NCBI GenBank assembly: GCA_024196135.1
Contig: JAMQCK010000888.1
Location: 1-14,383, forward strand
Direction: 5' to 3'
From: Pleurotus ostreatus/Saccharomyces cerevisiae fusant
Lineage: Eukaryota; Opisthokonta
Length of the DNA: 14,383 nt
Part shown: positions 1 through 7,900 of the stretch, piece by piece
How the letters are laid out: each line of letters opens with the position of its first letter
Numbering within the stretch: position 1 is the first letter of the stretch
Program-made: the position numbers and the translations under genes
Notes under the pieces: generated by a model
The model's input: the letters and a program-made list of their open reading frames with translations, nothing else
Databases searched by the model: none
Told to the model about the DNA's origin: nothing

Positions 1-98
1 CTGTGGGTCCAAGTCGCGGGAGCGACCTGCTTCGGTGTCCGCACATAGAGGTATACCAGATGTAGCCTGACCGGATGCTAGCGCCGAGAATATGCTAA
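1..98. repeat. Exact 98-nt terminal direct repeat, left copy
   Basis: Bases 1-98 are identical to 14286-14383. The repeat lies inside U3 and does not coincide with an LTR edge, so it is best read as the overlap of a circularised contig (unique length 14,285 nt), not as a biological boundary. Confidence 0.95.
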
Positions 99-463
99 AG
101 CGACCAGGGTATATTGGACTTTGGGGTGGTAGCACGCTAGGTACGCCTACTGACCGTATATCCCCTGCCCTTAGGACTCGACAGATGTCATCGCGCTCGC
201 TCGGATGGATCGTCCGGCTTGCGGGAGCTCTAGTCTATCCCGTAGGGTAGTCTCGAAGGAGTTGGTCGCCCGCTATACTGCTCGCGCAGCCTCTAAGTCG
301 GTTCATTCCCGATATAATCGTATGTAAAATACCCGCGACGCGCCCGTAGTTCAGTCACGACGACGCAAAGGTATATACGGACCCGGTTTGTTAAACCAGG
401 CTAAGACGCATATATTGCTTATTTATGTATGTTTTATTCGCGTTTTTAGCTCAGGTCGCATCA
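1..463 (-). repeat. LTR, U3 part next to the polypurine tract
   Basis: This is the start of U3 in element sense. Its outer edge at 463 reads TGATGCGACC on the minus strand, immediately after the purine tract GGGGGAGA, which is how a 3' LTR follows its polypurine tract. No convincing gene lies in it. It contains small hairpins, for example GTCGC-GGGA-GCGAC at 14-27, and an AT-rich stretch at 405-445. The other end continues at 14285 if the contig is circular. The same LTR sequence lies upstream of plus-strand gene A. Confidence 0.75.
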
Positions 464-478
464 TCTCCCCCACACCAA
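464..478 (-). promoter_or_regulatory. Polypurine tract (plus-strand DNA primer)
   Basis: On the minus strand the sequence reads TTGGTGTGGGGGAGA, ending in eight purines directly before the LTR start TGATG. Its position and purine content fit the tract that primes second-strand synthesis in LTR elements. An extended 17-nt version, CATCTCCCCCACACCAA on the plus strand (462-478), recurs exactly at 2719-2735, so it could also act as an upstream element of the plus-strand genes. Confidence 0.7.
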
Positions 479-664
479 GATCTTGACCGTCCTCGGTCTC
501 GTCTGGTGGGTAACGGGATTTGAGTAGGCGTTGTTACTCAAGGAGGCAGGCTCAATGAGTCGACTACCGGTGTAGTCCCTTCTTGTTGTATTCGGTGTCC
601 TCGGCGATGTTCGACTTAGAACAAGCTTTTGGCTCATCACCCCGGTCCGCCTGACCGGCTCGTT

Positions 665-672
665 TATATAAG
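665..672 (+). promoter_or_regulatory. TATA box of gene A
   Basis: TATATAAG lies 58 nt before the 5' UTR intron and 109 nt before the chosen ATG. A start of transcription about 30 nt downstream, near 695, would place the ATG at 684 outside the mRNA. The same eight bases occur before gene B and, on the minus strand, in the LTR. Confidence 0.65.
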
Positions 673-722
673 AGTCTCCGTGCATGCGGCCTTCCTCGCA
701 CTGCTTGTCTTCAACCACCAAG

Positions 723-773
723 GTGCGTGTTTCGCTAACCCTGCGCCCTGGGCTGACCTGCTCACCCCTTCAG
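723..773 (+). other. Intron in the 5' UTR of gene A
   Basis: The donor is AG|GTGCGT and the acceptor TTCAG|ATG, with CTAAC and CTGAC branch-like sequences between. At 51 nt it matches the coding introns of gene A. It ends exactly where the start codon begins. If translation began instead at ATG 684, removing this intron would add 13 residues in frame. Confidence 0.6.
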
Positions 774-2355
774 ATGCCCTCCGTCTCCGAGGACCATCAT
801 AAAGAGGTGCGGCTGAGCCACCAGGCTTACTCCGCGCATCTCGCGTCCATCGAGAAGGACATCTTGAAGAAATTGCGTGGGCAGCCGCCCAAGTTCCTTC
901 AGATCTTCCGCTTGTTTCGGCGCGACAAGAAGTTCGCCGTCCGTCTCAGCGGTAAATTGGTATGTAATTCGTTTTCTGCTGCCCTCGGGCGAGGTACTGA
1001 ACATATGCAGGACCACCTGGTAAAAGCAATCGTCGCCGGCGCTTCCGAGGCCAAGGACCCCGACTTCGCGCCTCACGAGCTCTACGTGGGCTGTGCGTAT
1101 TACGTGTACGACCTCATGCGCGTCGCGCATCCGGGCGCCAAGTGGTATGCGCCGATGCCACTGGCTCGTCCCGAGTACGTGCTGGCAATGTTTCTCGCGC
1201 TCGATGAGTTCCCTAATGCTCCTTTACAGTCGCGTAGTCCACTTCATCGGGCTTGGGTTGCCCACGAGCACACCTTACGGCTCTCACGCCACCAAAGTGC
1301 GCGAGGCTCGTGCTGCCAACCGCATGGCGGTAAGTCGTCTTGTTTTCGTGGTCGTCCCGTTTGATTAACGTATTTCTTAGCTACAGATGCTCGAGCGCAC
1401 CGACTTCCTCCCCGGCTTATACGTCGCGGAGACCGCCGCCGAGATGGAGCTGGGCTCCTTCTCGCTCGACGATTGTCATACAGCCACCTCCGAGGAGAAA
1501 GCGTACGGAGGTCGCAAAGCGCAGGCTAAGCGTCGCGGCGCTCAGCTTGCGCTACCACCTCCGAAGCCTCGCTACGTCCCTAGCCTTCCGGTAAGTCGTT
1601 GTCCCTAACATCATATGTCGTATTAATTGTGTATGTGCTTATAGGCCACTCCTTCCGGTCCGCGCTTTAGTAAGCGTATCCGGAAGAATGAGGCGCAGGC
1701 GGCGGGTCGTTCGGTCAGCCCGGCCTCGACGCTGCAAGCGCTGGAAGGCGGTGATGTCGAAATTCCGCCTCCTTCGCCTCCCGCGCCTGCGGAGTCCGAG
1801 GACGACTTCGACTTCGACGCGGTTCCTCTCAAGCGGCGCCGCCTCATTATCTCTTCGCCTACGCCCAGCGATGCGTCCGTCCCCGTGCCAACACCTTCCC
1901 CCGAACCGGAGGTAGCGTCAAGGCCGGCGGCGTCGCTTTTCAGCTTGTCTCCTTCGCCCGAGCTGCCTAACATAGAGGCCTTGCCCGGCGATGATTCACG
2001 CAGCGCGGCTTCCGACGATGAGGACGACGAGGACGACCACGCGGTTGACGAACTCGAATCCGATGAGCACGCGACCTTCGACGAAGGCACCGTCAGTGGC
2101 TCTCCGCCCTCGTTTTTCCAGCAACCCAGCTATCTGCAGGGGATGCTTCGTTCCGTCGGCGCTGGCCCTTCGAACCCGCGTGAGCGACTTCCGCCGCATC
2201 TGCGAGCTCTTTCTCCGATCCGGCTGCCATTGGAGCGATATGGTAAGTCATGGTTTTTGTGCTGTTTGTCTTTATGTAACCCTGACTTCTCCTTAGCTCG
2301 TCAAGACGCCGCTGGGTGGGATTTGGATGTCCCAGACGAGTACACCGACGCTTAA
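774..2355 (+). CDS. Gene A: spliced antisense cargo gene, unknown 438-aa acidic protein
   Basis: Proposed coding exons are 774-959, 1011-1174, 1230-1329, 1381-1590, 1645-2242 and 2297-2355, total 1317 nt including the stop. The introns (51, 55, 51, 54 and 54 nt) all begin GTATGT, GTACGT or GTAAGT, end in AG and carry CTNA-like branch sites. ACAG at 1386 is an alternative in-frame acceptor for the third. Residues 1-150 look folded and helical (for example KDILKKLRGQPPKFLQIF). Residues about 221-420 are rich in Ser, Pro and acid, with a basic KRRR at 283-286 resembling a nuclear localisation signal and DDEDDEDD at 344-351. No catalytic motif, zinc finger, signal peptide or membrane segment was seen, and I do not recognise the family. 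The design would suit a nuclear regulatory or chromatin-binding protein, but that is inference. It lies antisense to the retroelement RNA, with its own TATA box. Confidence 0.72.
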
Positions 2356-2571
2356 GGGCAGGGGAGACTTCCCGAGCGGCTTCCGACGCCAGTGGATCAG
2401 GTCGCGCGCAGGCGCGCTTTTCTTGTTTATTTTCTTGGATTTATGTCTCTTATATAGTGTGTTGAGTACTTCTTGGATTGAAAATTACAGCCACCTGCAT
2501 TGGTTTAAACACGAGTCCCCAGTGCGCAGCGCGATTGTGGTCATGGTGTCGTAGCTGCAAGTCAGATCGCC

Positions 2572-2645
2572 GAGTTCAACTTCTCGCGGCACGCGTGGTA
2601 AGCACGTGATCAACGTGACCGGCGGAGTTCTCCGAAGTTGAACTC
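2572..2645. repeat. Inverted repeat with 12-nt perfect arms
   Basis: GAGTTCAACTTC at 2572-2583 is the exact reverse complement of GAAGTTGAACTC at 2634-2645. The 50-nt loop contains CACGTG at 2603-2608 and a small CGGAG/CTCCG hairpin close to the right arm. It could be a transcript-end hairpin for gene A or a paired protein-binding site for gene B. Confidence 0.8.
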
Positions 2646-2718
2646 TCGTCGCTCTTTTCGCTCGACCGAGGTGTCCGGTCGGCAAAAAGTAATCTGCGCA
2701 TCCAGACCTGTTTGTGCG

Positions 2719-2735
2719 CATCTCCCCCACACCAA
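2719..2735 (-). repeat. Second copy of the polypurine-tract sequence
   Basis: CATCTCCCCCACACCAA is identical over 17 nt to 462-478. Beyond the core both copies continue to a nearby TTGAC (plus strand), so the similarity extends imperfectly. It could be an internal second-strand primer, the relic of an earlier end of the internal region, or a shared promoter element; it lies 110 nt before the gene B TATA box. Confidence 0.85.
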
Positions 2736-2845
2736 AATTGACGGCGTCCCCGCCGCGGTGTAGGTAAGACAGGCGATGTGTCGGACGGCAGCCTAAACCT
2801 TCAGGTTCAGACACGTCTGGGCAGTGCTCGCCCGGAGCTTATTAC

Positions 2846-2853
2846 TATATAAG
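2846..2853 (+). promoter_or_regulatory. TATA box of gene B
   Basis: TATATAAG lies 63 nt before the gene B ATG. It is followed by a pyrimidine-rich stretch (CTCCCTTTCTTTCTG), a common feature around fungal transcription starts, so the start is probably near 2880 with a 5' UTR of about 40 nt. Confidence 0.7.
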
Positions 2854-2916
2854 GGGTAGAGCCTGACTTGGTCAGCTCGTCTCCCTTTCTTTCTGTCGTT
2901 TTCCGTTGCTGACAAC

Positions 2917-4623
2917 ATGTCGACATCTCGTATTAACGCCGAAAAGCAACTCCGCAAGTTGTCGTTCAACCCCGCGCCGTCCATCAAGTCGGCGCTGATA
3001 GAACTATACAATGCCGAAGTCGCACTACTCGCTTCCCGAGCGAAGCTCATCGCCGCCAACCGGTCCACGGTCTTGACCGATCCGACGATCCTCGCCATAT
3101 ATCAGGCTCAAAAGGAGGCGCTGAAGGAACTGCTTGCCAAGGGGCAGGTGCGTGTGCAGCCAGACCAGCCTGACTGAGTACTGATTTTGGACTGAGCAGA
3201 TCGTCTTCGCGTCCGGCGACTGTCGTGGTGACTACCTCATCATGACGCTCCTCCTCCGCTTCTGTTTCTACGCCAAGGACAGCCTCGCTGAAGGCGAGAC
3301 GCTCGAGGCGTATTACAAGGGGTTGGCTGCGCTGAAGCAGGCCCTTCACGACGTCGTCGCAGGGGTACGTCGATTTTTGTCGTTGTCTGTCGTATTTACG
3401 CTGACTGTCTGCCCCTCTTTGCAGCTGAAGCGCGCAGGAGGACCTTCGCAGCCCGCAGCGCAGCCCGCAGCGGAGGACGCCATGACGGGAGTTGAGGCTC
3501 CGGCCGCTGCTGCCGCCTCCGCCGCTTCGTCCGCGACTGCCGCCGCCCCTGCGTCCAAGCGCAAGAACAAGGGGAAGGGCAAGGCTTACGTGCCCCCTAC
3601 ACCCGTAGATCCGCCGGTAGCAGCTCCTCTTAACATGGAGACCACTTCTACCGTCCCGCGGAAGCGCGCGTTGTCGTCTTCTGGCGAAGAGCGCCCTCGG
3701 GTACGTCAGCACGCCCTTTCCACGTCCGTCATGTCATTTTAATTCTATCACTAGTTGTCCGTCTTCGACGCCTCCAACTCCGGGTTCACGCACTATGGCC
3801 CGACCGGGTTGTTCGTCGAAGGCATCCAAGGGACTAACCCTATCGGCCACCACTTCGGTTTCGAGGCTGAGACGCTGCTCACGCAGGTGGAGGAGCAGAT
3901 CAGCATCGCGAAGCGGCACACGTTCGGCAACGGCCGTCCTCGCGTCGAGAGCCTCATGAAGATGCTGAGCCATCTGACGGGTCATATGAACAGCAGTACG
4001 ATCTATCTGTCGTTCATCCTGCACATGCACCGCACTCTGGACTCTGCTCGTCGCGGTATTCATGCTGAGCTTCGCATGGCGCTCCAGCGCCGCGAGTTCG
4101 AGGCCCTGGATGAGGTGAGCATTCGCCCCCTTCTCGCTTGAAGCTTGCGCTCATTTCTTTTCAGTCGGAGGGACCGGATGTGCCGGGCTCTCGTCGCACT
4201 CGCCGTACGTCCGACGACGAGGGCGTGACCACTCGCGAAGAGAAGGCCCGCTACCTTCGCGGTCTCTCGCCTCGTTCTCGCGAGGATCACGAGTGGGCCG
4301 TTCTCAACCGCTCCCTTTACGAGACGGACGACGAGATCGACGCTGCCATCATGGAGTCGAAGCGCACTGCCTCGGCTTTTATCGACGCTAAGGTCGACAC
4401 ACCTGGTGCTTCGTCGTCGACCCAAGTCGCGCCCGTGACGACATCGGAGCCTGCCCCCATGGACGTCGACAGTGTCGAGCCCGCCAAGGAGGATGCGACG
4501 AAGACCGACACCAAGGCCGCCTCCCGCGCCTCTAGTCGTGCAGGCAAGTCGAAGCCGACCACCCGCGCCGCCGCTAAGGCCGCCGACCCGGAGGCGCCAC
4601 CTATCGCTGCGCTCGACAACTAG
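2917..4623 (+). CDS. Gene B: spliced antisense cargo gene, unknown 496-aa protein
   Basis: Proposed exons are 2917-3147, 3200-3364, 3425-3700, 3755-4114 and 4165-4623. The four introns (52, 60, 54 and 50 nt) begin GTGCGT, GTACGT, GTACGT and GTGAGC, end in CAG or TAG, and all interrupt between codons (phase 0). The start context is ACAACATGTCG. Residues 1-132 are helical (NAEKQLRKLSF, ALIELYNAEVALLASRAKL). Residues 133-224 are low-complexity Ala/Pro with basic KRKNKGKGK (177-185) and PRKR (210-213), likely nuclear localisation signals. Residues 225-344 form a second compact-looking part with long helices. Residues 345-496 hold RRTRRTSDDEG and a Ser/Thr/Ala/Lys tail. No catalytic motif, signal peptide or membrane span was seen, and the family is not recognised. 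A DNA- or chromatin-associated role is a guess from composition. It converges with pol, the stop codons being about 370 nt apart. Confidence 0.75.
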
Positions 4624-4634
4624 GCTAGCCTAGT
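4619..4634. repeat. 16-bp perfect palindrome over the gene B stop codon
   Basis: ACTAGGCTAGCCTAGT is its own reverse complement. The gene B stop TAG (4621-4623) lies inside it. Confidence 0.9.
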
Positions 4635-4989
4635 CGTACCCGCTTCGTTCCGAGGTCAGCCCCGTCCTGTATACTTGCTTCTGGCGCTCTCGCGCCTTCT
4701 ACTTAGTCCGTCATACTCGCTTCAACAGCGTTATTAATACTCCCGCGCTTCAACAGCGCGTTGGAGCGTTTTCGCAGCAGAGTAGTCTACCTCGCGGCCC
4801 CCCCATAGATGCTGCTCGGTAAGCTGCCGCTTCGAATACCACCTTCCTTTGTAGAAAAGATCGGTAGTTACTTGCTTAGCTACCGGATCAATGCCATTCG
4901 TTTAAGAAAACATTGTCCGATGCTTCTTAAGTCGTAACGTGACGCTGCTAGTTAGCATTGCGTCACGCCTGTCACCTCGAGGGTGTTGA
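4624..4989. other. Gap between converging gene B and pol
   Basis: No gene is seen. The stretch holds the rest of the palindrome, a pair of repeated hairpins (4714-4762) and unremarkable AT/GC-mixed sequence. It would be the 3' UTR of gene B on the plus strand. On the minus strand it is passed by the full-length element RNA, whose poly(A) signal is in the LTR. I found no clear plus-strand AATAAA. Confidence 0.6.
4714..4762. repeat. Two tandem hairpin units sharing CGCTTCAACAGCG
   Basis: CGCTTCAACAGCG occurs at 4718-4730 and 4746-4758, each preceded by ATACTC and followed by GTT with small gaps. Both fold as a stem with the loop TCAAC: CGCT/AGCG in the first, lengthened on both sides to CGCGCT/AGCGCG in the second. 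Confidence 0.75.
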
Positions 4990-7900
4990 TTACTTCAGTT
5001 TGCTCAACACCTGGTCCATGCCGCCATTGGCTCGCACTTTCCAGGTGGGTCGCTTCTCTCTTTTGCCACGCGCTCGCATACCCCCTTCTGGTTCAGGCGT
5101 TGGCTCGCGGTCGGGCTCCTCTGGTGAGGCGTCGCCCAGGAAGTCGGCACCATCGTCGGGCTCGAACTCAGTGTCCGGCGGTGGCGCATCAGCACGCGGT
5201 TGATCCGCGTCGGCCTTATGGCCAACGGAACCTTCCGCGTTCTCAGCCTCCTCCAGCCCCGGGACTGCACTGCTCGCTCGAATGTCTTGACGCATGTGAG
5301 TGTCAATGTCTTCCAGCACGCCCTCGTCGCTGTCGGCGAGGTCGACCGGGTCGCTAATCGTCGGCTGAGACTCCTCAGGCTCGTGTGAACTCATCAATTC
5401 GTCCAACTCCGCCGGGGATAAGTCTATAAGCGCATGTATGTTGTCCGGCAGAGCTACTGCCATACGCGCGCGGTAAGGTAGGACCCTGAACGCGCCTATT
5501 TTGTTTTGGAAAACGGTCCCGTCCATTTCGGCGACTACATAAGAGCCGCCAGTGGACCGCCGAATGACAATCATAGGGCCAAAGTACCGCGGCACGAGCT
5601 TGTCGCTATGCGACTTCTCGATGCGAGTGTTACGCACGAGCACCAAACTGCCTGGCTTAAAATCCAAAAGCTTAATGACGTTGCCGTATTCCTTTTCGTA
5701 ACGCCGAAGGCGCTCTATCTTTTCTTTCTGTATGCGCGAGCGCACGCGTTCTACATCCGAGTGATGCTTGGCTAGCGCACGGGCTCGGTAGCCTATCAAC
5801 TCCGCCCTGGTTAAGACACGGTCGGGGTACTCCACAAGCCACGAAGCTTCTGCTATGTCGAAGGGCAGAATGGGGTGTGCGCCTGTGGCAAGGAAGTAAG
5901 GCGAAGTACCGATCCGCTTCCTGATTGTCACACGATCTGCCCACCAAACGAAGTGCAGATGGTTATACCACTTGTTGAGGTCGCCGTCGCATGCTTTTGC
6001 GAGTGACTGGCGGATATCCCAGTGGACTTGTTCGACTTTGCCGTTCGCTTGTGAATTATACGCGGAAATGCGTACATGTTTGATGTGATAGTTCTTCTCG
6101 ATCCAGCGCAAGGCGGCTTTCATGAGAGAAGCATTATCCGTCACAATCTCCTCCGGGCAACCCCATCGGCATATTATCTCCTCGAGTACAAATTTCGCCA
6201 CCGAGACCGCATTTTCCAGCCGCAGCGCACGACCTTCCAACCAGTTCGACAGGCTATCTCGAGCGTGGATAATGTACTTGAAACCTCGGGAAGGAGGCGA
6301 CATATGCATAGTATCCACATGTATCAATTGGAAAAGGGAAGGCGTGAAGGTCACGACTGGCGAGATCCGCGCTAGTGTCTTCAGACGCCGCTGGCATGGT
6401 CCGCAGGTCTGAACAAACCACTCGACATCTGCCGCTAAGCCAGGCCAATAAAACCTAACCTCGAGCAGATGTTGAGTCGCATATACGCCTCGATGTCCTA
6501 GACTGTCGTGCGCCTGTTGTAACATCTCCAGTCGCTTGTCCTTAGGTACAAACAGCTGAGGAATGCCTTCCTGATTTTTCCTATAGATCTTGCCCCCGGA
6601 TGCGAAATACTTCGCCTTGAGCCGGTCTGCAATAGGAGCCGCCTTTTCCATAGCGTCCTTGTTTTCGGATGGGTCGGGTCGCTGGACCCAGTCCCACCAT
6701 AAGTGTAAGTCGGCATCAAGGAGCTCGTGCTCCTTGCTGTACTTCGGAGTGGCGGGCGACACCACAACACCCTCGAAGACTGCGAATGGCACCGGCGTGT
6801 GTATGAACATGTCGTACGCCTCGCTGTCCTCGTCGAAGCCTAGCTCCTCAAGCTGGCGTGCTCGAATGAGATTATACTCCGCTGTTTCTAGAGCGGCACT
6901 GTCTAACTCGTCTTTGAAGTCTTCTACGCTTCGCGCGGCTCCCTCGGAGAGGGGCTGTTCCACCGCCCAAGCCGGCAACTCAGATTTAGCGGGCACGATG
7001 GTCTGCTCTTGAAGGACAAGACTCGACGCGAAGGAGACCCGCTTGGTTGGCCTGACGCCCTCTGAGATGTCGGCTATAATCAGCGCGGTGACTCCCTTTA
7101 TGTCCGCTGGTGATACAGCGTATTTCTCTCGTAATTCACTTTCCAAGTGCTCAACGCCAGTTACCACTACGCTGTGCTTCTCAGATTTCTTCGACGCGTA
7201 TAAGGCGCCGCTCGTCAGGAATAGTTGTTGAGGGAGGCTTTGCGGTTTCTCCACGCGCCCCGCACACATGTCGCATCGGTCTAAGAAGCGTTCGACGTCC
7301 CCCTCCATGCCAGGCCACCACATTTTCGCCGAGAGCAAGCGATAGGTCTCTTGGAATCCGTGGTGTAGGCCAGCTTCATGGGCAGCGGTCATGAGGAACC
7401 ATCGATCCCGCGGCCAGATGAGGAGGGCGGTGCCACCGTTCCCCATTTTTCGGTATATTCGGCCTTGACTGCTCATGCGAAACTCAGTCGCTAGTACAGC
7501 CAACTCTTCCCAGTATCTCGGCGATACGTCGACCGGGTTCCAACTGAAGTAGTCACGGAGGTCCCACAGCTTCGCATCTAAGTCGAGATTCTTCTCCGAC
7601 CGAGGCAACTTCTGGTATTGCGCCAGCGTCTCCTCGTCGTTGTGATTTTCCATAGGGTCGGGAAAGCGCTCACGCTTTTTCCTCCCGCGGGAGAGGGTCT
7701 GATTGAATACAAACACCCCTTTCGTTGTTTGTTCTATCGTCGGGCGAAGCCAATCCTCTTTAAATTCGAGGAAAATGTCTTTCACGCGCCGCTCGTTTGG
7801 AAAGGTGTCCTTGAGACCCGACTCGTCATACTCAGAGTAGTGGTAACCGCCCCGAGTGTCGATCTTGTCTTTAAACTCCTCTAGCGGTAAGGTATCGTCA

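Larger units (their letters stand above)
2356..2845. other. Intergenic region between genes A and B
   Basis: No convincing gene lies here. An AT-rich stretch at about 2418-2490 after the gene A stop is probably its 3' UTR. It is followed by an inverted repeat (2572-2645) with a CACGTG E-box in its loop (2603-2608), a CGACCG/CGGTCG hairpin (2663-2681), the second copy of the polypurine-tract sequence (2719-2735) and then the gene B TATA box. It therefore combines the gene A terminator region and the gene B promoter. Confidence 0.6.

Noticed and set aside
1..98. Terminal direct repeat as a viral terminal redundancy
   Set aside because: The repeat lies inside U3 of an LTR element, and all structural genes are those of a retrotransposon. 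There is no capsid, terminase or replication gene of a DNA virus.
684..722. Upstream ATG as the start of gene A
   Set aside because: It is in frame after splicing, but lies only 12 nt after the TATA box, probably upstream of the transcription start. ATG 774, directly after the 5' UTR intron, is preferred; the 13-residue extension cannot be excluded.
762..1130. 122-codon minus-strand frame opposite gene A
   Set aside because: It mirrors a plus-strand gene with consistent splice sites, and it crosses proposed introns. No motif was seen.
3047..3712. 221-codon minus-strand frame opposite gene B
   Set aside because: It consists of Arg/Gly/Ser-rich low-complexity sequence antisense to the Ala/Pro-rich exon of gene B, as expected for a shadow frame.
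4990..5300. Chromodomain at the C-terminus of Pol
   Set aside because: The tail after the GPY/F-like module is acidic and then basic (KREKRPTWKV). I could not see the aromatic-cage pattern of a chromodomain.
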